From contig CAYWMD010000009.1 in NCBI GenBank assembly GCA_964458575.1, positions 62,001-126,000 on the forward strand: DNA of 64,000 nucleotides. Direction: 5' to 3'. Each line of letters begins with the position of its first letter. Within the stretch, counting starts at the first letter, position 1. The stretch is from CAYWMD01 sp964458575 (GTDB lineage: Bacteria > Verrucomicrobiota > Verrucomicrobiia > Limisphaerales > JADLHS01). The position numbers and the translations under genes were made by a program. Of the stretch, positions 34,277-41,883 are shown one piece after another. The notes under the pieces were generated by a model. That model made no database searches, was not told the DNA's origin, and saw only the letters and a list, made by a program, of their open reading frames with translations.

Positions 34277-35863
34277 CTAATTTGGGTCAACGATGGCCGC
34301 CTCCAATTCCGCGATGAATCGAGGCAACAACGCGCCTTGGGAAAACTGGTGTGCCAGGGACGCATAACGCTCCGGCTCACCGCGCTGTTTGAGCGCGGCC
34401 ATCCGTTGAATCTGGTCCCGGCAGCGGTCCACGTCCCCGTGTGGCACGCAGGCAGTGACCGGCGAATCGAGCGCATCAAGCAACTCCGAGAGATGGCTGG
34501 GTTTGGGGCCGAGGTAGAGGACCGGCGCGCCGACGCTCAACACATTGTAGATCTTGCAGGGGTGAACGACGCCGACGAACGGATTCCCCATCACCACGAC
34601 GTGCAGATCCGCCGCCGAGAGGGAGGCGCTGAGTTCGTTCAGCGGTTGGTAGGGGAGGCAGAGGAGGTTGGAAGATGGAAGATGGGAGATAGCAGGTGTG
34701 GGTTGAGAGTTGAGGGTTGAGGGTTGAGAGATTTCTGATTGTGGCGACACCTCACCCTGGCGCGCTCCCATAGCCCTCACCCCTGACCCCTCTCCCGTCC
34801 GACGGGCGAGGGGAACCGGGGGGCGGAGAGGGGAATCCGCAGGTGGAAGGTCGGGGGAACATTCAACATTCAACATCGAACATCCATGGCCCTCACCCCT
34901 GACCCCTCTCCCGTCCGACGGGCGAGGGGAACCGGGAGGCGGAGAGGCGGGATTGGGATTAGGATTAAGATTAGGATTAAGATTAAGATTAAGATTGGGG
35001 GTGGGAGACTCAGGAGTTGAAACGCTGACAGGCTGCGATGGTGAAACAGGGCGTCCTGCCAAGGCCTGGATTTTTTTGAATTCGCTGCCGCCGCCGACGA
35101 ACAGGAAGACGAATCTCGGGTCGTGGGCCAGTTCCCGGGCGACCGCCAACAAGGTGTCCAAAGGATGGCAGGGGCTGTGGTTGCCGGAATACATGATGAC
35201 AAATTTATCATCGAGCTTATGCGCTTTGCGAAATCGCTCGCGTCCCGGGGCGTCGAATGTCACCGCGTCATCGTGCGCCCAGGGGGGAATCACCGCGATG
35301 CGCTCCGGCGCGATACCCTTGGCGAGGATGCGGTCCTGCATGAAGCGATCGAGCGCGATGATTTTGTCCGCCCGATGCAGGCTGTAACGTGACATCCAGT
35401 GGAGCAGGCGGGCCGGCAACGAGCCTTCGCGCAACCAACCGGCGGCAATGGCTTCGTCCGGGTTCAGGTCCATGACCCAATACACAAACCGGGCGCCGCG
35501 GAGGCGTGCGTATAGTGCGCCGATGAAAGAAATGAGCGGTGGCGAGGTGAGGGCGACGACAACATCAGGCTTGCGCGTGGTCAGCAGCCGGCAAACGCAG
35601 GACAGGATGAAGCTGGCGAAATCGGCGGCGCGGCGCCATTTGGCGGATTTGCCGAAAGCGGTGGTGCTGATCCGGTGAATGTGGATGCCGCGCCAGTTCT
35701 CGTGCGCCGGGAAAACGCGCTCGGGATTGTCGTAGGCGCGGCGGCTTGCAATGACGGTGACCTCATGGCCGCGCTCGACCAAGCCTAGCGCGAGATCGCT
35801 CAGGTGTTGTCCCGTGGATACAACGTCGGGCCAAAAAGCCTGGTTAAGGAGGAGGAATTTCAC
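34277..35863 (-). CDS. WcaI/GT4-type glycosyltransferase carrying a repeat-derived insertion
   Basis: 528 residues from GTG 35863, which precedes KFLLLNQAFWPDVVSTGQHL, the usual N-terminus of WcaI-like GT4 enzymes; the open frame upstream encodes repeat-derived peptide. GT-B landmarks: VYWVMDLNPDEAIAAG, then FVIMYSGNHSPCHPL and FLFVGGGSEFKK, then CLPYQPLNELSASLSAADLHV and GVVHPCKIYNVLSVGAPVLYLG. Between FKKIQALAGRP and LLCLPYQP about 127 residues (bases 34667-35048) are encoded wholly by short repeats. Without them the length is about 400, the family norm. It transfers a sugar to a lipid-linked glycan at the inner membrane face. It is last in the minus-strand glycan cluster, beyond the repeats. 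Confidence 0.82.
   Translation of the reverse strand: MKFLLLNQAFWPDVVSTGQHLSDLALGLVERGHEVTVIASRRAYDNPERVFPAHENWRGIHIHRISTTAFGKSAKWRRAADFASFILSCVCRLLTTRKPDVVVALTSPPLISFIGALYARLRGARFVYWVMDLNPDEAIAAGWLREGSLPARLLHWMSRYSLHRADKIIALDRFMQDRILAKGIAPERIAVIPPWAHDDAVTFDAPGRERFRKAHKLDDKFVIMYSGNHSPCHPLDTLLAVARELAHDPRFVFLFVGGGSEFKKIQALAGRPVSPSQPVSVSTPESPTPNLNLNLNPNLNPNPNPASPPPGSPRPSDGRGVRGEGHGCSMLNVECSPDLPPADSPLRPPVPLARRTGEGSGVRAMGARQGEVSPQSEISQPSTLNSQPTPAISHLPSSNLLCLPYQPLNELSASLSAADLHVVVMGNPFVGVVHPCKIYNVLSVGAPVLYLGPKPSHLSELLDALDSPVTACVPHGDVDRCRDQIQRMAALKQRGEPERYASLAHQFSQGALLPRFIAELEAAIVDPN
34667..35048. repeat. Repeat mosaic inserted in frame in a glycosyltransferase gene
   Basis: In order: CTCAACC-type heptamers (about 34703-34730), a 59-bp unit at 34773-34831, CATTCAA/CATCGAA heptamers (about 34861-34887), a second copy of the 59-bp unit at 34889-34947 (offset 116), and GATTAA/GATTAG hexamers (about 34949-35007). 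Each 59-bp unit has a hairpin, CCCCTC-t-CCCGTC-c-GACGGG-c-GAGGGG (34787-34813 and 34903-34929). There is no stop codon in the glycosyltransferase frame. Confidence 0.9.
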
Positions 35864-36090
35864 GGTCGCTTCGGCAGATAAAAGCAGAAATGGGGAAAGC
35901 GGAAAACAGAAATGTGAGACACGGATTGCACGGATTGGAACGGAGCAGAGATCCAGGGTTAAACCACGAAAGACACGAAAGACACGAAACAAGTCGAACA
36001 CGGATTACGATTCAGATTAAGATTAGGATTAAGATGAAGATTAAGAGTAGAAGGATGGAGGGGAAGGGCTGAGAGGGGGAAAGGGGGAAA

Positions 36091-36239
36091 GACGAAGGCG
36101 GAGGACGGAGGGCGGACCATCTGAGGACGGAACTGATTCACCACGAAACACACGAAATACACGAATACGAAAAAGGAGTAAGCGGAGGCAACGGAGCGAA
36201 GCCAAAAACCTAAAATGCTGCCCAGTGAAGTAGCGGGCC
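36091..36239. repeat. 149-bp direct repeat, copy 1
   Basis: It matches 38679-38827 with about eight mismatches and no gaps by eye, beginning GACGAAGGCGG and ending in GTGAAGTAGCGGGCC. The copies bracket 2.4 kb that contains the PIN toxin-antitoxin pair. Confidence 0.9.
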
Positions 36240-37068
36240 CAGAGGAATACCGAAACGATTCCACGGGCCAAATGCACTGCACGGGCCAAGGAGCGCGTAA
36301 AGCGGTGAGCGAAGGTGAAAAGTGATGACGCAAAGTTCATCGGAGATGGCAAAAGATGACAAAAGATGACAAAACGTGACTGGAATTAAATTTTTTGCGC
36401 TTTAGTGGTCTGTTGATCGGGTGCGGAAAAGGAAGAAGCTTTACCTTTTCTTTACCGATTTTCGCTTTCCGCGCCGGTTTCGTTTGGCGACGTGCTGCGG
36501 CCTGGAATGCCGCGCTCCTAGAGTGGAAAACTTTACCTTTTCTTTACCTTTTGTTTACCGAAATCGCTTTTCGCCTGGTTGTGTCCCATGTTTCCCCCTG
36601 AAGCCGTTCGCCGACCGGCGCTCCAAGCCGCTCGGGCGCGAAAGGAGCGGTCTATTTCAAAGAACAAGTTAACGACGCACACCCGGCTACAGGCATGAGG
36701 TCAGGATTAAGATTAGGAGTAAGATTCTGGTTCAAAGTAACATTTATGATTCAGACCTTTTGCCCTGGCTTGCCGCTGGCATACAACGCCGCGAACGATG
36801 CGGACGTTAAATCAGCGAACACGGAGAGTCCAGAAAAAAGTGGAAATTTTTTTGCCACGGATGGACACGGATCAAAAGTCAAAAAGCTGAAACACTGAAA
36901 TGCTGACAGGCTGACAGGCTGAAACCGGAGACCGGAGACCTGACCAAAAACTGAAAAGCTGAAAAACTGAAAAGCTGACATGCTGACCCGCCTTCGTAAG
37001 ACTTCGGCGCGGCAAGAAGGCTGAGACACGAATTGCACGAATTGGCACGAAGCCAAAATCAAAATGCT

Positions 37069-37101
37069 GCCCGGTGAAATATGCGAGGCCATTTCACGGG
37101 C
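37069..37101. repeat. Hairpin repeat GCCCGGTGAAAT / ATTTCACGGGC
   Basis: Arms at 37069-37080 and 37091-37101 with a 10-nt loop. Related copies are at 36220-36286 and 38808-38861. Between copies, one pair changes from G-C to A-T on both arms. Confidence 0.75.
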
Positions 37102-37414
37102 CGAGGAGCACGGAGCAAAAACGTTCTTAACCACGGATGGACACGAATGGACACGGATCAAAAGTCAAAAAGCTGAAAAACTGAAAAGCTGACAGGCTGA
37201 CAGGCTGAAACCGGATACCGGAAACCGAAAATGTAAAATCTGAAACGCTAAAAAGCTGACATGCTGAAAGGCGGAGAAGCTGAAACGGGCGAATTGCGGG
37301 AAGCGGGGAGCGGAGGACAAATCCTGAGAAAGAGAAAAGGGGAAAAGGGGAAAAGGGGCGGAGGAAAGACGGGGGACTTGAGGCGGGAGATGGGGTGGGG
37401 TGAATTTGTGCTTT

Positions 37415-37431
37415 CATTTTGCAGTCAAATG
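37415..37431. promoter_or_regulatory. Weak dyad upstream of antitoxin gene
   Basis: CATTT (37415-37419), a 7-nt spacer, AAATG (37427-37431), 15 bp before the antitoxin ATG. It could be a ribbon-helix-helix operator, but the arms are short. Confidence 0.3.
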
Positions 37432-37446
37432 CACTATGGTCCGCGT

Positions 37447-37686
37447 ATGAAAACCGTCTGCCTTACCATCCGGGACTGTCCGGCAGAAGTGCACCGGGCC
37501 CTGAGCGAGCGGGCCGCAGCCCACAAGCGCAGCCTGAACTCGGAAACCATTGTCGTTTTAGAAAACGCCCTGGAGGCTCGGCGCATGAGCGAAGCGGAGT
37601 TGCGCCGGGCCATCCGTTCCATTCCCACAAAGGCGCGGTTGTCGCTGGCCGAAATGCGAGCCGCGATCCGGGAGGGACGGAAATGA
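37447..37686 (+). CDS. FitA/VapB-like ribbon-helix-helix antitoxin
   Basis: 79 residues from ATG 37447; earlier in-frame codons are repeat-derived. The N-terminal MKTVCLTIRDCPAEVHRAL followed by ERAAAHKRSLNSETIVVLENAL fits an Arc/FitA-type ribbon-helix-helix DNA-binding domain, and the C-terminal basic tail (SLAEMRAAIREGRK) would wrap the toxin. It probably represses its own operon. Its TGA overlaps the toxin ATG (ATGA), the usual VapBC/FitAB layout. The pair stands alone inside repeats. Confidence 0.82.
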   Translation: MKTVCLTIRDCPAEVHRALSERAAAHKRSLNSETIVVLENALEARRMSEAELRRAIRSIPTKARLSLAEMRAAIREGRK

Positions 37687-38081
37687 TTGTGGTGGACGCC
37701 ACGGTCGTAGCCGGATTTCTCTTTTCCGCGGACGCATTCCACGTCCAGGCCGAGGCGGTGCGTGAGAAGGATGCAGACTGGCATTGCCCGGAACTGGTAT
37801 TCTCCGAGGTGCGCAGCGTGGGGATGAAACATCACCAGAAAGGCGATACGCTGGATGCGACAATCGCGCGGTGCAATCTTACGGCGGCAACGGTTTCGGT
37901 TTATCGGATGCACTCGCACAGCGTGTTGCACGCGGCCGACGAGGGTTCGATTTGGGTTTATGACGCTGAATATGTGGCGCTCGCTCGTCAGTTGCAGGTG
38001 AAACTCGTTACCACGGACGAAAGGATACTGGAACAATTTCCGGCCGTCGCGGTATCCCCGGCTGATTTTCTGAAAAGCTGA
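37683..38081 (+). CDS. PIN-domain (VapC/FitB-like) ribonuclease toxin
   Basis: 132 residues, coupled to the antitoxin. PIN-domain acidic residues are in place: D5 (VVDATVV), E42 (VFSEVRS), D94 (VYDAEYVALA) and D112 (LVTTDERIL). Length and motif order are normal for VapC-like toxins, which cleave tRNA or rRNA using Mg2+ when the antitoxin is lost. No truncation is seen, so the module may be active. The surrounding sequence is non-coding repeat, so this is a minimal addictive cassette. Confidence 0.85.
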   Translation: MIVVDATVVAGFLFSADAFHVQAEAVREKDADWHCPELVFSEVRSVGMKHHQKGDTLDATIARCNLTAATVSVYRMHSHSVLHAADEGSIWVYDAEYVALARQLQVKLVTTDERILEQFPAVAVSPADFLKS

Positions 38082-38678
38082 TCGCGTAAAGCGGCGTAAA
38101 GCCGCACCACGGCCAAGGGCGGAGGACAGACCACGGATCACGGACCACGAAAGACACGAAAGACACGAAACACGGAGAGGGACGACGAGGTCATGGGATT
38201 AAGATTAGGAGTAGGATTAAGATGAAGATTAAGAGTAGAAGGAGGAAGGGGAAGAGGTGAAAAGGGGAAAAGGGGAAAAGGGGCGGAGGAAAGACGAGGG
38301 CGGACCATCTGAGGACGGAGGGCTTTCCTTAAATGCTGAAACGCTGAAACCTGAAACGCTGAAAAGCTGCTCGCGTAAAAGCGCGTTGCGGCACGCGATT
38401 CTGAAGCTGAAAAAGGACCACGGACCACGGAGCATGGGCAAAAGCTGAAGAACCGAAACCTGAAACCTGTTGTCGGAGCGAGGAGCAGCGAGCGGGGAGC
38501 AGCGAGCGGGGAGCGGGGAGCGCGTGACCGCCAAAATCTGAAATCTGAAAAGCTGACATGCCGAAATCGGATTAAGATTACGATTAAGAGTAAGACGGAG
38601 GACGGTGACCTGTTGTCGGAGCGGGGAGCGGGAAAGGAAGAGGGGAAAAGGGGAAAGGGGGAAGAGGGGCGGAGGAAA

Positions 38679-38827
38679 GACGATGGCGGAGGACGGAGGA
38701 CGGACCATCTGAGGACGGAACTGATTCACCACGAAACACACGAAATACACGAATACGAAACAGGAGTAAGCGGAGGCAACGGAGCGAAGCCAAAAAGCTG
38801 AAAGGCTGCCCAGTGAAGTAGCTGGCC
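38679..38827. repeat. 149-bp direct repeat, copy 2
   Basis: Partner of 36091-36239, with start points 2588 bp apart. Same orientation, same internal order (GGACGGAG, CACGAAA units, GCCCAGTGAAGT). Confidence 0.9.
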
Positions 38828-38861
38828 GTGAGGTTCCACGGGCTGAACGCACTTCACGGGC
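38808..38861. repeat. Hairpin repeat GCCCAGTGAAGT / ACTTCACGGGC
   Basis: Arms 38808-38819 and 38851-38861. Homologous to the hairpin at 37069-37101, with a compensated base-pair change. Confidence 0.7.
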
Positions 38862-38992
38862 CAAGGAGGGCGGACCAGGCGGGAATCAATATCGAACATT
38901 CAACACCCAACATCGAACATCCATTCAAGGGTCAAGGCTGAAACCTGAAACCTGAAACCTGGAGGGAGGAGGCGCGCACGGAGTGACGCGCC

Positions 38993-39118
38993 CTACCTGT
39001 GGTTCAGCGTGATGAGGGAGGGGAGTTGTTTGCGGAGAGCCGCTTCGGCCTGGGATTCGTCGCCGACTCCGCTGATGGCGATTTCGAGGATGCGCAAGCC
39101 GTAATTCCGGGTGCCGCG
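38993..39118 (-). pseudogene. Decayed EpsI C-terminal module, remnant 2
   Basis: On the minus strand this frame reads RNYGLRILEIAISGVGD, then QAEAALRKQLPSLITLNHR and stops at 38993-38995. It aligns with the last 45 residues of the exosortase/EpsI protein (RRNMGQRLLEIGVWG, VEAALQRQLEKLIVVEQ). There is no start codon; it follows directly after remnant 1. Confidence 0.75.
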
Positions 39119-39126
39119 TGATACTC

Positions 39127-39321
39127 CTACTGCACCACAATCAGTTTATCCAACTGGGCGCGCAGGGCGCCCTCGGCTTGGGCCGGATTGTCAATGCCCC
39201 ACACGGCGAGTTCCAAGGAACGTTGGCCAAGATTGCGCCGGCCAGCCCGGACGGCAGTGAAGCGGCTGGCGTAGGTCAGCGACTCTTTGTCAAATGCCGG
39301 GTCCGGTCGGTGATGCGGAGG
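39127..39321 (-). pseudogene. Decayed EpsI C-terminal module, remnant 1
   Basis: The minus-strand frame reads SLTYASRFTAVRAGRRNLGQ, continuing RSLELAVWGIDN, then AEGALRAQLDKLIVVQ, and stops at 39127-39129. It is a second copy of the exosortase/EpsI C-terminus, lying a few bases after the real gene's stop (39329). No start codon or upstream domain remains, so it is a gene tail without a gene. Confidence 0.78.
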
Positions 39322-39328
39322 TCATCCC

Positions 39329-41080
39329 TTACCGATTGGCGCCATTCGACTGCTCCACCACAATCAGTTTTTCCAACTGGCGCTGGAGGGCGGCTTCGAC
39401 GGTATCGTAGTTTTCAGATCCCCAGACGCCGATTTCCAACAAACGCTGCCCCATGTTCCGACGTCCTGCCACCACATTGGCCAAACGGCCACGGACAGTA
39501 AGGCCTTCGGCCAAATAGGGTTGATTGTCGGGATAATCCCGAATCGCGCCATGGAAAACAAACAAAGGCGTACCGGCGTCGCTGAAGAGATACCGAGTGA
39601 AAGAGAATGAAAGACCGTTAACATGGAATTCCTTGGGTCCGAGCGTGGAACGCAACTTCTTGCCCGCAGCGGTCAGGCAGGACGTAGGTGGGTGGTTGTT
39701 GAGCATCTCCAATGTTATCTTTCCCGGCACCCAGCGGAAGTACAGCATTTGCCATCGCGTGCCATCCGCATCTTGCCAGGCGAGATTCATGCCCTCATCG
39801 TGGCGCAGCCAAAACCGCGTGGTGTCAGTAATGGGTAGTTCCTTGATCGGAGAACCGTTGGCTGGCTTCGAAACCGTCCAAGCGGGGGCGGGCAAAAGGT
39901 GCTTCTCGTGGATGCGATACCAGAACTCTACCCCGACGACGACGAATGAAATCCAAACGATTAAGGCCAAGGGCAAAGTGCAGAGTGCAAAGCGCGGAGC
40001 GCGGTCCTCCCGCACGAAGCCTTCGGGTCGGAGAGGTGCAGGGACGGGAAGCGCGGAGCGGGAAGCGCGGAGCACGAAGGATAGCAGCCAAAGCCCGCTG
40101 AAGCAGCCGACGAGGATGGTGATGCCGGCGGGGTCATGCCATTTGGCGATAGCGGGCACGCCGTCGCGCGCAGCGACCCAAGTCAATAGGCTGGTGCGCC
40201 CGAAGTTAAAAATGAACGAAAGGGCGAAACCGGCAAGACAGAGGGAAAAACGGCGGAGGATAGAGAGCCGGTAGAATTCGCCGAAGAAGAGGGAGAGCAT
40301 GAGGGTGGCCTGAAAGGAGCGGATGCCGCTGCAGGCGTCGTCAATGCCGACGAGGCCGGTGATGACTTCGATGACGTTGCCGTGCTGGACGGCGAGGATG
40401 CCGAGAGCGTTTAGAAGTTCGATGGTGACGGCGATGTTGGCCCGGGTGAGTACCTGGATGAGGGGATACTCGATGAAGGTGGGCCAAGGAACGGCCACTA
40501 AAAAGAATAGAAGAGGAAAGCAGAAAGTAGAAATGCTGAGACCGGAGACCGGAGACCGGAGACCAGAGGTTAGAGGACGGAGGTCAGAGGACAGAGGGCG
40601 TTCTGAAATGCTGACACGCTGAAAGGCTGACCCGCCTTCGTAACACTTCGGCGTGGCGAGAAAGCTGAAATGAAGGATGAGCAGCGTGAGGGTGATGACG
40701 ATGAGGGCGAGGGCCCAACTGATCAGTCGCCAATCAGGGTTGGCTTCCTGGATGAGGCGGGTGGGTAGGTAGAGGAAAGCGCAGATGACAAATGCTGAAA
40801 TGCTGAAAAGCTGAAAGCTGAAAGCTGAAAACTGAGACCGGAGACCTGAAACGTGAAACCTGAAACGTGAAGCCGGAGGGGGATTAAGATTAAGATTAGG
40901 AGTAGAACGGAGACGGCGAAAGAGGAGGTAGATGCAGAGGAAGGGGACGGCCCAGCCGTAGGCGTACTGGGGGTTTAACGTCCATTCTAAACGCAATTGA
41001 TTGATCAAAGTGAACCAGAGCCAGGCCAAAGGCAGAAGCCAAAGGCCGAGTCTTAACCACGGATGGGGACGCTTGGACAC
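39329..41080 (-). CDS. Exosortase fused to EpsI-like domain, with three repeat-derived insertions
   Basis: 583 residues from GTG 41080; the first about 10 codons lie in repeat sequence, so the true start may be slightly downstream. A polytopic membrane protein with the exosortase catalytic set: C250 in DDACSGIRS, R295 in NFGRTSLLTW, H315 in AKWHDPAG. The C-terminal about 190 residues match the EpsI (DUF3485-like) partner domain (HPPTSCLTAAGKK, RRNMGQRLLEI). It cleaves PEP-CTERM proteins at the membrane during export; the substrate gene at 30656 is 8 kb away. Residues about 59-96, 145-186 and 338-367 are encoded by short repeats identical in type to the intergenic ones and fall in loops between membrane helices. 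First gene after the glycan cluster, as usual for exosortase loci. Confidence 0.9.
   Translation of the reverse strand: MSKRPHPWLRLGLWLLPLAWLWFTLINQLRLEWTLNPQYAYGWAVPFLCIYLLFRRLRSTPNLNLNPPPASRFRFHVSGLRSQFSAFSFQLFSISAFVICAFLYLPTRLIQEANPDWRLISWALALIVITLTLLILHFSFLATPKCYEGGSAFQRVSISERPLSSDLRPLTSGLRSPVSGLSISTFCFPLLFFLVAVPWPTFIEYPLIQVLTRANIAVTIELLNALGILAVQHGNVIEVITGLVGIDDACSGIRSFQATLMLSLFFGEFYRLSILRRFSLCLAGFALSFIFNFGRTSLLTWVAARDGVPAIAKWHDPAGITILVGCFSGLWLLSFVLRASRSALPVPAPLRPEGFVREDRAPRFALCTLPLALIVWISFVVVGVEFWYRIHEKHLLPAPAWTVSKPANGSPIKELPITDTTRFWLRHDEGMNLAWQDADGTRWQMLYFRWVPGKITLEMLNNHPPTSCLTAAGKKLRSTLGPKEFHVNGLSFSFTRYLFSDAGTPLFVFHGAIRDYPDNQPYLAEGLTVRGRLANVVAGRRNMGQRLLEIGVWGSENYDTVEAALQRQLEKLIVVEQSNGANR
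39980..40069. repeat. Repeat-derived insertion 3 in exosortase gene
   Basis: GCAAAGTGCAGAGTGC and GCGGAGCGCGGAAGCGCGGAG-like runs encode residues about 338-367, after a transmembrane helix. Confidence 0.65.
40523..40648. repeat. Repeat-derived insertion 2 in exosortase gene
   Basis: (GAGACCG)n units (about 40540-40565) and GCTGAAA/GCTGACA units. It ends in a segment (CTGACCCGCCTTCGTAA, about 40627-40645) also present in the intergenic repeats at about 36982-37000. Confidence 0.85.
40793..40906. repeat. Repeat-derived insertion 1 in exosortase gene
   Basis: CTGAAAG units, CCTGAAACGTGAAA units and GATTAAGATTAAGATTAGG encode residues about 59-96 (TPNLNLNPPP, then Ser/Phe-rich peptide) between two transmembrane helices. 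Confidence 0.85.
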
Positions 41081-41254
41081 GGATCAAAAGCTAAGAAGCT
41101 GAAACACTGAAACGCTGAAACTCGAAACTAGAAACCAGAAACTTGAGAGTAATTACCCGTACCAAGTGCATGAACCGCGAACGACGCGAAACACGCAAAA
41201 AAGATGGCGGGCGGCAAATAGATGCAAAAGTCCGATCTTCACGCTCTCCGCTCG

Positions 41255-41818
41255 TCAGTGAGCACTTTGCGCTTCTATCACCCGTTGTTTGATGAGGACT
41301 GCCGGATTGCCACGATAAATACCGAATCGTACCAAGCTTTTCGTCGCTACGGAGCCGGCGGTGAGGACGGCGTGGCTGCCGATGGTTACGCCAGGACCGA
41401 CGAAGGCGCACGCTCCGACCCACGCCCCCTGCTCGACGACAATGGGCTCAGTGATCAGGTCGAAGGCAGGAGACTTATAGTTGTGATTCCCGGTACATAG
41501 AAAAGCCCGCTGCGAAATACAAACGTGGCTTTCAATCGTGATGGGAGCGAGATTCAGCAGCCAACATTCTTCGCCGAGCCAGACATGGTCGCCCAAGGTC
41601 AGCTTCCACGGAAATGTGATTTTGACGTTTGGCTTGATGACCACGCCCCTTCCGACGCGCCCTCCAAACAGACGGAGTACGGCGCATTTCAGCCGGGAAA
41701 AGCTAAAGGGACAAAGTTGAAAGAGGAAAAGGCGGACAATCAGCCACAAGGCTTCTCGCACGACGCCAGCGCCCCGGTCAAAATCCGGATTAGAAAACTC
41801 GGCCAGATTTACTTTCAT
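41255..41818 (-). CDS. wcaF: WcaF-like left-handed beta-helix acetyltransferase
   Basis: 187 residues. A conserved N-terminus (LAEFSNPDFDRGAGVVREALW) and hexapeptide repeats (IKPNVKITFPWKLTLGDHVW, GAWVGACAFVGPGVTIG, HAVLTAGSVATKSL) identify a WcaF/LbH acetyltransferase with the family's catalytic His in CTGNHNYKSP. It acetylates sugar residues of exopolysaccharide using acetyl-CoA. It lies between the exosortase gene and the oxidoreductase gene in the minus-strand cluster. The upstream spacer contains three perfect hairpins. Confidence 0.87.
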   Translation of the reverse strand: MKVNLAEFSNPDFDRGAGVVREALWLIVRLFLFQLCPFSFSRLKCAVLRLFGGRVGRGVVIKPNVKITFPWKLTLGDHVWLGEECWLLNLAPITIESHVCISQRAFLCTGNHNYKSPAFDLITEPIVVEQGAWVGACAFVGPGVTIGSHAVLTAGSVATKSLVRFGIYRGNPAVLIKQRVIEAQSAH

Positions 41819-41883
41819 TGGAGCCGAAACCCTTCAGTCAGAACAGGAGTGAACAGCGCGCACAGAGCAGGAGATGGAGATGG

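Larger units (their letters stand above)
36002..37446. repeat. Intergenic mosaic of short repeats, 5' of the toxin-antitoxin pair
   Basis: About 1.4 kb with no convincing gene. It is built from GATTAA/GATTAG hexamers (36004-36050, 36704-36730), CACGAAA units (36142-36170), GGGGAAA/GGACGGAG runs, GCTGAAA-type units (36885-36985, 37160-37290), a two-copy CTTTACCTTTTCTTTACC segment (36440, 36530) and hairpins near 36220-36286 and 37069-37101. Confidence 0.85.
38082..38992. repeat. Intergenic mosaic of short repeats, 3' of the toxin-antitoxin pair
   Basis: About 0.9 kb of the same repeat types as 36002-37446: GATTAA hexamers (38195-38235, 38570-38595), CACGAAA units, GGGGAAA runs, CTGAAA units (38335-38370, 38938-38960), a partial copy of the 149-bp repeat near 38280-38325, and GAACATTCAAC-type heptamers (38890-38925). 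No gene is seen. Confidence 0.85.

Noticed and set aside
34949..35007. GATTAA/GATTAG hexamer tract considered as a telomere-like or CRISPR-like array.
   Set aside because: The units are 6 nt without spacers and sit inside a reading frame; nothing suggests a chromosome end or spacer acquisition.
37261..37446. Longer N-terminus for the antitoxin (in-frame ATG 37261).
   Set aside because: The extra 62 residues are encoded by GCTGAAA and GGGGAAA repeats and do not resemble ribbon-helix-helix proteins.
36002..38992. Mosaic region considered as a large non-coding RNA, phage or integron array.
   Set aside because: No integrase, attC-like core sites, reverse transcriptase or phage gene is present; the repeat units are too short and shuffled.
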